NCBI RefSeq assembly: GCF_035222275.1
Contig: NC_085883.1
Coordinates: 620,001 to 684,000 of the forward strand
Length of the DNA: 64,000 bases
Direction: 5' to 3'
From: Podospora bellae-mahoneyi
Lineage: Eukaryota; Ascomycota; Sordariomycetes; Sordariales; Podosporaceae
The notes under the pieces were generated by a model. The model was not told the origin of the DNA and did no database searches. It saw only the letters and a program-made list of their open reading frames with translations. The stretch's first letter is position 1. Every line of letters starts with the position of its first letter. A program made the position numbers and the translations under genes. Shown in pieces: positions 56,375-64,000 of the stretch.

Positions 56375-57788
56375 AGAGGTAAGGTAATCAGAGAGCCATC
56401 AGGATCGCGCCCAACTTCTGCTTCGCACATTCTTTCTCTATTGTTTAGCACCTTGTCCAGGTAGCTAGGTGGCTAGGTAGCTATATCGTTTGATCGGCCA
56501 GTAGAGAGTACCTACCTTTGATTGGTCATGTTGACGGGAACGATATACCGAGGTAGGTATCCATAACTCTAAGTAATGGTATGGTGGTGTCCATTGATGC
56601 TCCGCATATTGCGCTGAACGGCATCACAAGGGCGGGATATCTTTTGGTACTTGAGGCAAGATAATGCGGCGTTGAGCGCCCTCTCCGTGCCGTGTAGGAG
56701 ATAAGGGGAACTTACGACGCGGACAATTGTCTCGTTTTGGCAAGTAGTAGTGAAAGGATCGTGTTGCTATTCCCAGATATACCTACGCATTCAGTATTGA
56801 GGTGACTGAAGATGCGTTTAACTCCGGACAGGGCCGTTGGCAATGGCCAACATGGAGAGTGCGGCCTGTGCATTTAAGAGTGCCCAAGGTAGGTAGCATT
56901 CCACGATGCGTACAACACATACACATTAGGCAACCCCGCATCATCACCCACGGGGGTAGCATCCTCACAGTGGTGGGAGGGAGCGCGGGTGCCACGCCTC
57001 GGCTCTTCTTTCGGCGGCGTGCCACACAGCTGGAACACTATAGGGCCCAGATCCGCACATGGATCGAAAGACGTTTTGGATGGCTCGAGTGTATCGTGAG
57101 GCGCAATAAATGAGCCCGTAAGTAGGTAGGTCACATCGACAAGCTCACACACCCACCTCCCACCAACCCGTGATAGGCAAACCTGGCGACGTCTCATCAA
57201 GGTCACAGCTCCTGAGGGGTATGTTGCAAAGAGCTGATTAATTGGAATATCTTACATGACAGGGCACTATTTCCTCACCATCTCACAGCAGCAGGAGACA
57301 GCCGGATCTCTGAGTGCTTGGCGCTTTACCTTATCCAGAGTCCTGCAGCACTGCGCCACCATGGACGCGGCTGGAGACTGCAGACACGTCGAACCTCTGG
57401 CTTAAAGCTGCGGCGAGGCCAGGACAGCACTGTGCCACCGAGCTGCTGCTCTTCTATCCCGTGCTTCTTGATTGTATGACAGTAATCCAGTAGTCTGTTC
57501 CTCCGAGCAAGCTGATGGCTTTGCCGCACACCCAGCAATCCCAGCACGCGCCCAACTCGACCATGTTTGCACTCTGGGCAAAAATAGTAGACGCCGTCTC
57601 ATGAGGCACAGGACGCCGAGGGTAAGGTAGGTAGGTGGGTGTTGTCTCCATTGTTCTTGAGAGTGATCTAGATTCCAACATTGATAATCTCTGCGTCGTC
57701 CAAACCTTGCCTCCCACGTTGTGGCACTTGTTGCTTTCAGACTTCTTTTTTCCTTTTCATTTTGTATTGTCTGCGTCAGCGTATCGCC
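56375..57788. other. Intergenic rich in TAGGTA repeats
   Basis: 1.4 kb without a supported gene. Copies of TAGGTA/TACCTA occur near 56460-56482, 56512, 56550, 56888, 57122 and 57625. The right end is the promoter and leader of the Pth11-like gene. Confidence 0.55.
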
Positions 57789-59120
57789 ATGTCCGACTCT
57801 GTCCCAACCGGCCCCCCTCAGTTCCCCCTGCCCATCGACCCGGATGATCCCGGCCGTGGCCCGCTGGTCATGGGCCTCAACTACGGCTTTACCATTGTGG
57901 CCATGATGGCTGTCGCCCTCCGCTTCTACGTGCGCAGAAAGGTTGGGAACCGGGCATGGGGGTGGGACGATTGGCTGATGCTGGTCGCCGTCATCTTCCA
58001 GGTCGTCTGCGAGTGCCTGTTTGCACTGTCGTTCAAGCACGGCTTCGGCAAACATGACTACAGCATCCAGAAGCCAGACCAGTTTGTCGAGATCATGAAG
58101 TGGGCCTGGATTGCCCAGGGGTTCGGCCAGGTCACGTCGATCGTGGCGCGCCTGTCCATCACCATTTCGCTCATCACCCTCTTTGGCGTCCACCGATGGT
58201 TCAAGTGGTTCCTGATCGTGCTGACCACAGTGCAAACCATGCTTGGCACCGCCATGCTCGTTCTTTCGTACGCTCAGGTGCGCCCGCTGGAGGCCCTGTG
58301 GAATGTCTTTATGGACCCTGCCAAGGTCTGGCGCCTTGACACAAAATACTTTATCAACCTCGGCTACCTCACACAGTCTGTGTACACCTTTTCCGACGTG
58401 GCTTATGTCGTCATCCCGGTCGCCATCATCTGGCGGCTCAACATGACACTGCACCGCCGGCTGGGCCTGATCGCCCTGCTGGCCGCCATGCTCTTCACCG
58501 CCGTCATGTCCATCCTCAAGACCTACACCATCCACTGGCAGGGAGACCCGACCATCACGGATCCGCTCTACCGCAACAGTTTGCAGGTGCTCTATGCCAA
58601 CCTCGAGCAGACCAGCGTCATCATCATGGGTTGCGTCCCGTCCCTGCGCGCCATTGTCAACGTTGAATTGCCGTTTGGGCTGTCCCGCCTCGGCCAGTCG
58701 GTGGCCAGTTTGCTGGGAAGCCGACGGTCGGCCACAAGCAAGGGCAGCGGCTTGTCCTTTCAGAAAGGGACCGGGAGCGGCGGCAGCGGGGGGGTCAGCT
58801 CCAAGCTCAAATCATTTGGCTCGTCGACAGTGGCGTCGAGGTATGATCATGACGCGACATATGCCGGGGGCGTCTACCAGGATCTGGAACTCGGAACGCA
58901 CAGTCTCGGGAACCATGACAGGTTCGGCACCAAGGTCCCGGTGGTCATGTCTGTCAGCCACAATGTCGGCAGCCCCGGGGCTCCAACGCCCCCTTCCAGC
59001 GGAGGGCATCATGGAGGCAGCACCGATCATCTTGTGCCGCCGGGTGGTGAGAACTACGTTGTGCGGATAGATCAGTTTTCGGTTCAAGAGTCATATCAAG
59101 GTCCAGGAAAGGCGCAGTGA
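57789..59120 (+). CDS. Pth11-like rhodopsin-fold membrane protein in the cluster region
   Basis: Single-exon frame of 443 residues from ATG 57789; a longer upstream frame lacks an ATG. Pattern of PF20684: helix 1 GLNYGFTIVAMMAVALRFYV, AWGWDDWLMLVAVIFQVV, HGFGKHDYSIQKPDQ, WAWIAQGFGQVTSIVARLSI, ITLFGVHRWFKWFLIVLTT, LSYAQVRPLEALWNVF, DVAYVVIPVAIIWRLNM, RLGLIALLAAMLFTAVMSI and ANLEQTSVIIMGCVPSLR. A Ser/Gly-rich cytoplasmic tail of about 110 residues contains several possible phosphorylation sites. Seven helices expected. It sits between the exporter and the methyltransferase; it could be a receptor or simply a passenger in the cluster. Intron-free, unlike the other two receptor-like genes of this window. 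Confidence 0.87.
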   Translation: MSDSVPTGPPQFPLPIDPDDPGRGPLVMGLNYGFTIVAMMAVALRFYVRRKVGNRAWGWDDWLMLVAVIFQVVCECLFALSFKHGFGKHDYSIQKPDQFVEIMKWAWIAQGFGQVTSIVARLSITISLITLFGVHRWFKWFLIVLTTVQTMLGTAMLVLSYAQVRPLEALWNVFMDPAKVWRLDTKYFINLGYLTQSVYTFSDVAYVVIPVAIIWRLNMTLHRRLGLIALLAAMLFTAVMSILKTYTIHWQGDPTITDPLYRNSLQVLYANLEQTSVIIMGCVPSLRAIVNVELPFGLSRLGQSVASLLGSRRSATSKGSGLSFQKGTGSGGSGGVSSKLKSFGSSTVASRYDHDATYAGGVYQDLELGTHSLGNHDRFGTKVPVVMSVSHNVGSPGAPTPPSSGGHHGGSTDHLVPPGGENYVVRIDQFSVQESYQGPGKAQ

Positions 59121-59280
59121 TGGGCACCTCATCTTTATTGAGAGTGCTTACCTACCATGTATCCTTCATGGTAGAGCGACCACCCACCTTATTTAAACTA
59201 TACCAACCTTCTGTTATGAATAATGACCATGTTGTTGAAGCAAGAACCACCTCGTCATGAGCTTGTCTGTGCCAACCGCT

Positions 59281-60534
59281 TCAACGCAACCGAACATCCA
59301 TCACGCTCTCATAACTAGCTTCATTGTACACATATGTCCTGACCAACCGCAGCCCAACCTCCTCAAACAGTCCCTTCCACTGCTCCTCGGACCTCTCGGC
59401 ACCAGCAAACGCCGCAAGCATCGTGATATCATGAGCTGCCGCGTCCAGCCCTGTGCCGATCGCAGGGGGGATGATCTCGTCAATCAACATGATCGACTCC
59501 TCCGTCATCGCGTCCATTGTCTGCTTCAGCAGCAGCTTGACCTTGTGGTCCGGGTGATTGTGGAACACGCCACGCAAAAAGTAAAACTTGGCCCCCCTGA
59601 CAGGCTGCGGCTTGAAAAAGTCATGGACCGTGTTTTCGACACCAGGCGTCGCAAGGGCGGCCGCGATGGAGTGCGGAAGGTCCTGCAGGATGACCCGGCC
59701 GGGGAGGACGTCGGCCGGGAACTTGTCGCGGAACTCGGCGCACTGGTGCCCGATGTTGCCGCCGATGTTGACGTAGAGCGGCCGGTCTGCCGGCCAGGAC
59801 TCGGGGACTTGCTCGCGGACCGGGTAGACGGAGAGCCAGCCGAGCTCGGGCCCGCGGCGGAAGGCCATGTAGTCGTTGAAGTAGGACATGTTGTCCGGTT
59901 TGTCGGCGAACCAAGTGAAGGGGCCCTTGTCGGTCTTGAAGGCATCGTGCCAGGCCGTTTGCGTCTCGTCGTCGGCGTTTCTGTAGCCCGAGCGTTTGAG
60001 ATGGTCCGGGAGGGCGAAATACTCGGGGCAGCAGGTGTAGAAGTAATGCCTCAGGCCCGATTCGGCCACCTTGGCTGTCATGTTTCTGGAGGCATGGTTT
60101 GCCTTGAAAGCGTCCTTTGACACCTGGTCGACGAGTCCGATGGAGGCAAGATAGCGAAGAAGTCGGAGTAGAAGTGCCGCCTCAGCGCCCGTCTTTGCCG
60201 CAAGCTCGGCCAAAGTCAGGGACCCTGTGGACCCTGCTTCGGCTTCAACAAGGAGCCGGAAGAGGCCCAGGTCAACGGCCGTGAGGGCAACAGATGTCTG
60301 GAGAGGAAGACCTCCAATACGCTGGACTGTGTCATCAGGAGTCTCCAGAGAGTATATGAGCTTGGTCAGAGCAAGAATGATTGGCTGTCGGGCACTGTGG
60401 CCTGCCTCGCTGGCGAGCTGTTTGATGTTCTCAATGGCTGCGTCCATTGTTGACTGCTGGTGGGTATCTTGGATGGTTGTTGAGTAGGTAGATGAGAACG
60501 TTTGTTGACTTCCATTCTCGAGGTCGTTGGCCAT
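59281..60534 (-). CDS. SAM-dependent O-methyltransferase (PF00891 type)
   Basis: Single-exon frame of 417 residues. The N-terminal winged-helix dimerisation region contains LTLAELAAKTGAEAALLLRL and YLASIGLVDQVSKDAFK. The SAM-binding loop reads YVNIGGNIGHQCAEF in place of the usual DVGGGxGH, then PGRVILQDLP. The catalytic region has FYFLRGVFHNHPDHK, with a His where the general base normally lies, then MLIDEIIPPAIGTG and QWKGLFEEVGLRLVRTYVY. The length is normal for fungal metabolite methyltransferases such as the aflatoxin type. Substrate is probably a phenolic hydroxyl of the cluster product; this is inference. It shares a 515 bp divergent promoter with the P450 at 61050. Confidence 0.92.
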   Translation of the reverse strand: MANDLENGSQQTFSSTYSTTIQDTHQQSTMDAAIENIKQLASEAGHSARQPIILALTKLIYSLETPDDTVQRIGGLPLQTSVALTAVDLGLFRLLVEAEAGSTGSLTLAELAAKTGAEAALLLRLLRYLASIGLVDQVSKDAFKANHASRNMTAKVAESGLRHYFYTCCPEYFALPDHLKRSGYRNADDETQTAWHDAFKTDKGPFTWFADKPDNMSYFNDYMAFRRGPELGWLSVYPVREQVPESWPADRPLYVNIGGNIGHQCAEFRDKFPADVLPGRVILQDLPHSIAAALATPGVENTVHDFFKPQPVRGAKFYFLRGVFHNHPDHKVKLLLKQTMDAMTEESIMLIDEIIPPAIGTGLDAAAHDITMLAAFAGAERSEEQWKGLFEEVGLRLVRTYVYNEASYESVMDVRLR

Positions 60535-61049
60535 ACCTCGGCTTCTTCAACAAACGCATCGAGACCCTCCCAATGCAACTTTGGATTCATCATGCATGCG
60601 CAGGTGATGGTTCACCCGACCAAGGTAGCAGGTATCGGAAGAAAACTGACCTTAGGAAGGCTTTCCGGACTGGGATTTCGTACTTGGTTCGGTCTAGGCC
60701 AGTGCTTCTCCTGTAGGGCTCTACCACGCTATCACTGACTGCGCCGCAAGACCATTGAACAATGAATACGTGTCAGCACAAGCGGCACAGTACGACGGGG
60801 TGTATGTAACACGAAAGTACCCCAGGTTCCCGGTTGGGACTGGAAGCCCACGAAGCGCCACACCGTGCGGCGTAGCTATTAGCCGAGAATCCGACGTGGG
60901 ATGCAATCATGTATGTTGTTGCTATCGATTTTGGTTGCGGGTTAGCAACAGGCCAAACTGGAAGAGGGGATAGCATACATACCCTGTGCTCATGGATCTG
61001 AAGTAGCCCAGACAAGCTCAACATTGAGCTCTCAGCTTGCATTGCGGTC
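60535..61049. promoter_or_regulatory. Divergent promoter, O-methyltransferase and P450
   Basis: 515 bp between two divergent cluster genes. It contains an inverted repeat CGCC-N9-GGCG (60856-60859 and 60869-60872), several CGG and CCG triplets (near 60636 and 60666) of the sort bound by Zn2Cys6 regulators, and a GACGTGG patch near 60892. A canonical AflR site was not found. Regulatory role is inference. Confidence 0.45.
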
Positions 61050-62669
61050 ATGATGGTGCCATTTCCAGTCTCCTCGCCGGCTACGGTTCTATTCTGCTTG
61101 GTAGCTGTTCTGGTTATCTCACGGGTGGTCTCGAACCGAAAGCTACGAACCAAGCGGGAGAACATCGTGACGATCGGTGTCAACATCAAAAACAACACAA
61201 ATGGAATCATTAGCCAGACGTCAGTGCTTCTTCGCTCTCTCACTTCAACATCAGAGTGGGCTCGGAATGGATACCAACGCTTTTCAAAGACCCCTATTCA
61301 GAGGGCCTTTGCACTACCCAGCATGTGGACGGGATCTGACGTGGTGGTGCTGCCTCCGGCTCTGCTCGCATCTGTTCTCAACCGACCAGAGGCCGAGCTT
61401 GCCGCACATCACGCCCAGCTCGACACGATTCAGCTGCCGTACATGATGAGCGACTCGGATGTCTACAACAATCCACTCCAGTATGACGTTATCCGCCGGA
61501 CCATGTCCCGCCAGCATGTTGGTTCACTTGCGGCAACAACGGCAAAGGAGTTGCAGAATGCCTTCTCGACCTACTGGTCCGCCCCAGTCAAGCATGACCG
61601 GGACTGGGCAACACTTGACAACTGGGAGGCTTGTGGTAAGGTTTTCACCCGTGTAGCCATGCTATCACTTGTCGGCTCTCCGCTCGGTCATGATGAGAGG
61701 TTACTCGACTGGGCCCGCAAATATGCCAGCTCGGTGATTACCGGTACCGCCTTCATCAACTGCCTCCCTCCGGGCTGGATTCGATCAAGTGCAGGGCCCT
61801 TGTTTGGAATCCAAGCAAGGTACTACCAGTCTCGCTGCCTCCGAATAATGGTTCCTGTCATACAGGAGAGGATCTGGAAGCTCCAGAGTGGTGCCGGGCA
61901 GGACGTGGATGACTTCCTCCAGTCGATCATCCTGCGTTGCTCTCGAACGGGAGATCCCCGGCAGATGGACCCCCAGCGCATCGCTCTTAGGCTCCTCGGC
62001 CTGGCCACCATGTCCATCATGGGCATGGTGTACGTTTTCACTCACTGCGTTGCTGATGTGTACGGAATGCCTGACCGCAAGCGAGAAGAGCTGCTCGCCG
62101 CGCTCGAGGCGGAATGCAAGCGGGAAGCCAGGCCAGACGAAGGAGTCACGTTTTCTCTTCTCGACTCAACCTTGAACGAGTCCATGCGTCTCAACAATAT
62201 CAGCGTCACCAGTTTGGCACGGGATGTGGCCGTTGATAGCCTTCATATCCCGGGTGTTGAAAAGGCGGGTGACGATGCTGGCGGTATTTCCTACACGTTG
62301 CCACGCGGTTCCCGCATCGTCTTTCCAACACAGGACATGCATAGGGATGAGGGGGTGTATGGGCTTAACCCGGAGGAGTTTGATCCCTTCCGGTTCTATC
62401 GAGAGTTTCAGACAGAAGGGGGGAGATTCGATGATATGTGTAAGGGTCTGCTGGTGTTCGGGTATGGAAAGCACGCCTGTCCAGGCAGGCACTACGCTAT
62501 GCAGACGCTGAGGCAGACTCTGGCATATCTGGTGCTCAATTACGATGTTGCGTTGGTTGGTCCAGTCGATGCTGATGGGGGGTATGCCTTGAGAGGGAAG
62601 AGGCAAACGCTACTGAACGTGAACGTGCCCAACGTAGATCTCAAGATCCGCGTCAGGCGCAAGAGATAG
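61050..62669 (+). CDS. Cytochrome P450, ent-kaurene-oxidase-like group
   Basis: Single-exon frame of 539 residues. The membrane anchor is TVLFCLVAVLVISRVVSN. The substrate-recognition start region reads WARNGYQRFSKTPIQRAFA, followed by HVGSLAATTAKELQNAF. Helix K ExxR is in LDSTLNESMRLNNISV; the heme loop is FGYGKHACPGRHYAM with its cysteine ligand; PRGSRIVFPTQDMHRDE and EEFDPFRFYR precede it. These fit the CYP68/ent-kaurene-oxidase-like fungal group, which oxidise terpenoids or other small metabolites at the ER. The I-helix region (LRLLGLATMSIMGMVYVFTH) lacks the common AGxDTT, as in some relatives. It ends 151 bp from the convergent synthetase gene and is divergent from the methyltransferase. 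Confidence 0.92.
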   Translation: MMVPFPVSSPATVLFCLVAVLVISRVVSNRKLRTKRENIVTIGVNIKNNTNGIISQTSVLLRSLTSTSEWARNGYQRFSKTPIQRAFALPSMWTGSDVVVLPPALLASVLNRPEAELAAHHAQLDTIQLPYMMSDSDVYNNPLQYDVIRRTMSRQHVGSLAATTAKELQNAFSTYWSAPVKHDRDWATLDNWEACGKVFTRVAMLSLVGSPLGHDERLLDWARKYASSVITGTAFINCLPPGWIRSSAGPLFGIQARYYQSRCLRIMVPVIQERIWKLQSGAGQDVDDFLQSIILRCSRTGDPRQMDPQRIALRLLGLATMSIMGMVYVFTHCVADVYGMPDRKREELLAALEAECKREARPDEGVTFSLLDSTLNESMRLNNISVTSLARDVAVDSLHIPGVEKAGDDAGGISYTLPRGSRIVFPTQDMHRDEGVYGLNPEEFDPFRFYREFQTEGGRFDDMCKGLLVFGYGKHACPGRHYAMQTLRQTLAYLVLNYDVALVGPVDADGGYALRGKRQTLLNVNVPNVDLKIRVRRKR

Positions 62670-62819
62670 ACACTTTGCATACCTTACTTTTCCTTCAAAA
62701 CTGCCAGAAAGCCCCCATGGGATATGAGCGCCTACCTACCTAGACACCCAGGTACTAAACAATGCATCACAAGCCAAACACATAAAAGAGACCCTAAGCG
62801 TGTGAAAAAGAGATAAACA

Positions 62820-64000
62820 CTACACCCCCCTCTCCCTCATAGCCCTCACAAACACCTCGGCAAACCCCTCTACAAACTCAGGCCCAATCATGGTGTAGTG
62901 CGCCCCCCCAACACCGTGAAACCTCACGCCATCGCCGCCGCCAACTCCCTCACGCAAACAGACAAACTCCCTCCACCCCATCAAATGATCCCTCAACCAA
63001 ACCTCCCTCGTCTCGGCCACAGCCCTCAACGGAACAGCATAAAACACATCCATCCCCCCATCAATCTCCCCAGCCTCTGGCTCATAATCCACAGCAATAC
63101 TCTGCAGCCCATACGCCACATCCGCCCACCGAGCCAATTCCCCCTCGCCCAGCCCCAACTCCGCCAACCTCTCCCTATCCGCCACATCCAGCACCCCCCG
63201 CAAAGCCCTGCCCTTGTCCCCCTCCCGCGCCAGCATCCGGTCCAGCTCCTCCGTCTTCTCCTCCCCCGCGACCAGACCGAGGAAGTAGGCGAGGTTAATC
63301 AGGCACCGGTTCCAGTTCAGGTACCTCATCCTCTCCTTGATCCTCGGGGGCAGGTTGAGGACGCCGAGGAACTTGACGCTGTCGCCGGCTTGCTGGAGGA
63401 GCTTGGCCATCTCGAAGGCGAGCATGGAGCCGTAGGAGTAACCCGCCAGGCAGTACGGCCCTCTGGGTTGGTGGCGTTTGATGGCCGAGGCGTAAAAGGT
63501 TACGGCTTGGGTGATGGAGGTGAACAACTGGGGGGAGGAGGGCTCGTGATGGGGATTAACCGGCTCGAAGCCGGGGGCGCGGAGGGCGTAGATTGGTCTT
63601 TGGGGGGAGGAGAGGGAAAGGTGGTGGATGAGGGGGATGAACACGAGGACTTCGCCCACGCCGGGGTGGATGAGCCAGAGGGGGGTAGGGATTTGGTTTT
63701 CGGGAGAGGGAGGATTGGCGGGTGGTGGGCGGAAGATGATGACAGGATCGTAGTTGGGGAGGGAGGTGGTTGGGTTGGTAAGGGGGGTTGGGATGGGTTG
63801 GGGTTTTTTGTTTTGCTGGAGGATGTCTTCGACTACTGCTGCTAGGGCACGAGCGGTGGGGTTCTTCATGATGGCGATGACGGGTAATGACACGGTGAAC
63901 CGCTTGTCGAGGGCGTGTTTCAGGCGGATGAGGTCCATGGACGTGAAGCCCAGCTCCCATACAGGAGTATCGAGGTCACACCCGCTCTCCAAATTACCTC
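62820..64000 (-). CDS. NRPS-like (A-T-TE) synthetase, carrier and thioesterase end; partial
   Basis: The frame is open from the right edge to a stop at 62820; no start lies within the window. It begins inside a carrier domain: LDTPVWELGFTSMDLIRLK holds the phosphopantetheine serine (TSMDL). A Pro-rich linker leads to a type I thioesterase: PLWLIHPGVGEVLVFIPL, PIYALRAPGFEPVN, GPYCLAGYSYGSMLAFEM with nucleophile Ser in GYSYG, and a catalytic His in GGAHYTMIGPEFVEGFAEV. HPGVGEVLVF and GAHYTMIGPE are hallmarks of A-T-TE enzymes that dimerise aryl pyruvates or related acids (atromentin, terrequinone and furanone synthetases such as AtrA, TdiA and MicA). The adenylation domain would lie to the right. 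A PKS ending in carrier-TE is the less likely alternative. Substrate cannot be told without the A domain. Confidence 0.85.
   Translation of the reverse strand, partial: GNLESGCDLDTPVWELGFTSMDLIRLKHALDKRFTVSLPVIAIMKNPTARALAAVVEDILQQNKKPQPIPTPLTNPTTSLPNYDPVIIFRPPPANPPSPENQIPTPLWLIHPGVGEVLVFIPLIHHLSLSSPQRPIYALRAPGFEPVNPHHEPSSPQLFTSITQAVTFYASAIKRHQPRGPYCLAGYSYGSMLAFEMAKLLQQAGDSVKFLGVLNLPPRIKERMRYLNWNRCLINLAYFLGLVAGEEKTEELDRMLAREGDKGRALRGVLDVADRERLAELGLGEGELARWADVAYGLQSIAVDYEPEAGEIDGGMDVFYAVPLRAVAETREVWLRDHLMGWREFVCLREGVGGGDGVRFHGVGGAHYTMIGPEFVEGFAEVFVRAMRERGV

Noticed and set aside
57402-58535. 377-codon minus-strand frame opposite the intron-free Pth11-like gene
   Set aside because: His/Asp/Glu-rich shadow of a G/C-biased coding strand; no domain features.

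Overview
The window is nuclear DNA from a filamentous ascomycete (Pezizomycotina), most likely a sordariomycete. Genes are split by short (about 50-90 bp) introns with GT..AG ends and CTAA[C/T]-type branch sites. Typical Pezizomycotina families recur: HET, 2EXR, Pth11-like rhodopsin-fold receptors, DUF1996, DUF4360, NmrA-like, LysM and pectate lyase PL3. I saw no bacterial operon structure, rRNA, convincing tRNA or CRISPR.

Left part (1-11.4 kb): a decayed HET-type gene runs off the left edge. It is followed by a proline-rich coiled-coil protein, a broken gene of unknown family packed against a DUF1996 gene, a TMEM205-like membrane protein, a second DUF1996 paralogue with far fewer introns, and a secreted DUF4360 protein.

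Middle part (11.9-46.3 kb): a very long multi-exon protein ends in a CorA-like two-helix membrane domain. Two Pth11-like receptors (17.5 and 34.6 kb) and a set of secreted or surface proteins follow: a repeat-rich Thr/Val/Pro protein, a mucin-like Thr-rich protein, a two-LysM protein, two small cysteine-rich proteins, a PL3 pectate lyase and a PhoD-type phosphatase. A subtilisin-like protease without a visible signal peptide, an NmrA-like reductase, an NTF2-like protein, a cytochrome P450 and a 2EXR protein complete this part. Gene-poor stretches of 1-2.3 kb lie between them.

Right part (46.7-64 kb): a probable NLR/STAND-N-type gene and an intact HET gene come first. They are followed by what looks like one edge of a secondary-metabolite cluster: SnoaL/NTF2-like protein, NmrA-like reductase, DHA2-type MFS exporter, a third Pth11-like receptor, O-methyltransferase, P450, and the carrier plus thioesterase end of an NRPS-like (A-T-TE) synthetase that leaves the window at the right edge. 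A plausible scheme is that the synthetase makes an aryl-acid-derived core, the P450 oxidises it, the methyltransferase caps a hydroxyl and the MFS pump exports the product. The methyltransferase and P450 share a 515 bp divergent promoter. TAGGTA/TACCTA repeats are unusually frequent in the intergenic DNA of this part.

Exon limits were read by eye from splice consensus and frame continuity. They are firm for most genes but uncertain inside the CorA-like gene (about 14.9-15.9 kb), the MFS gene and the STAND-N-type gene.
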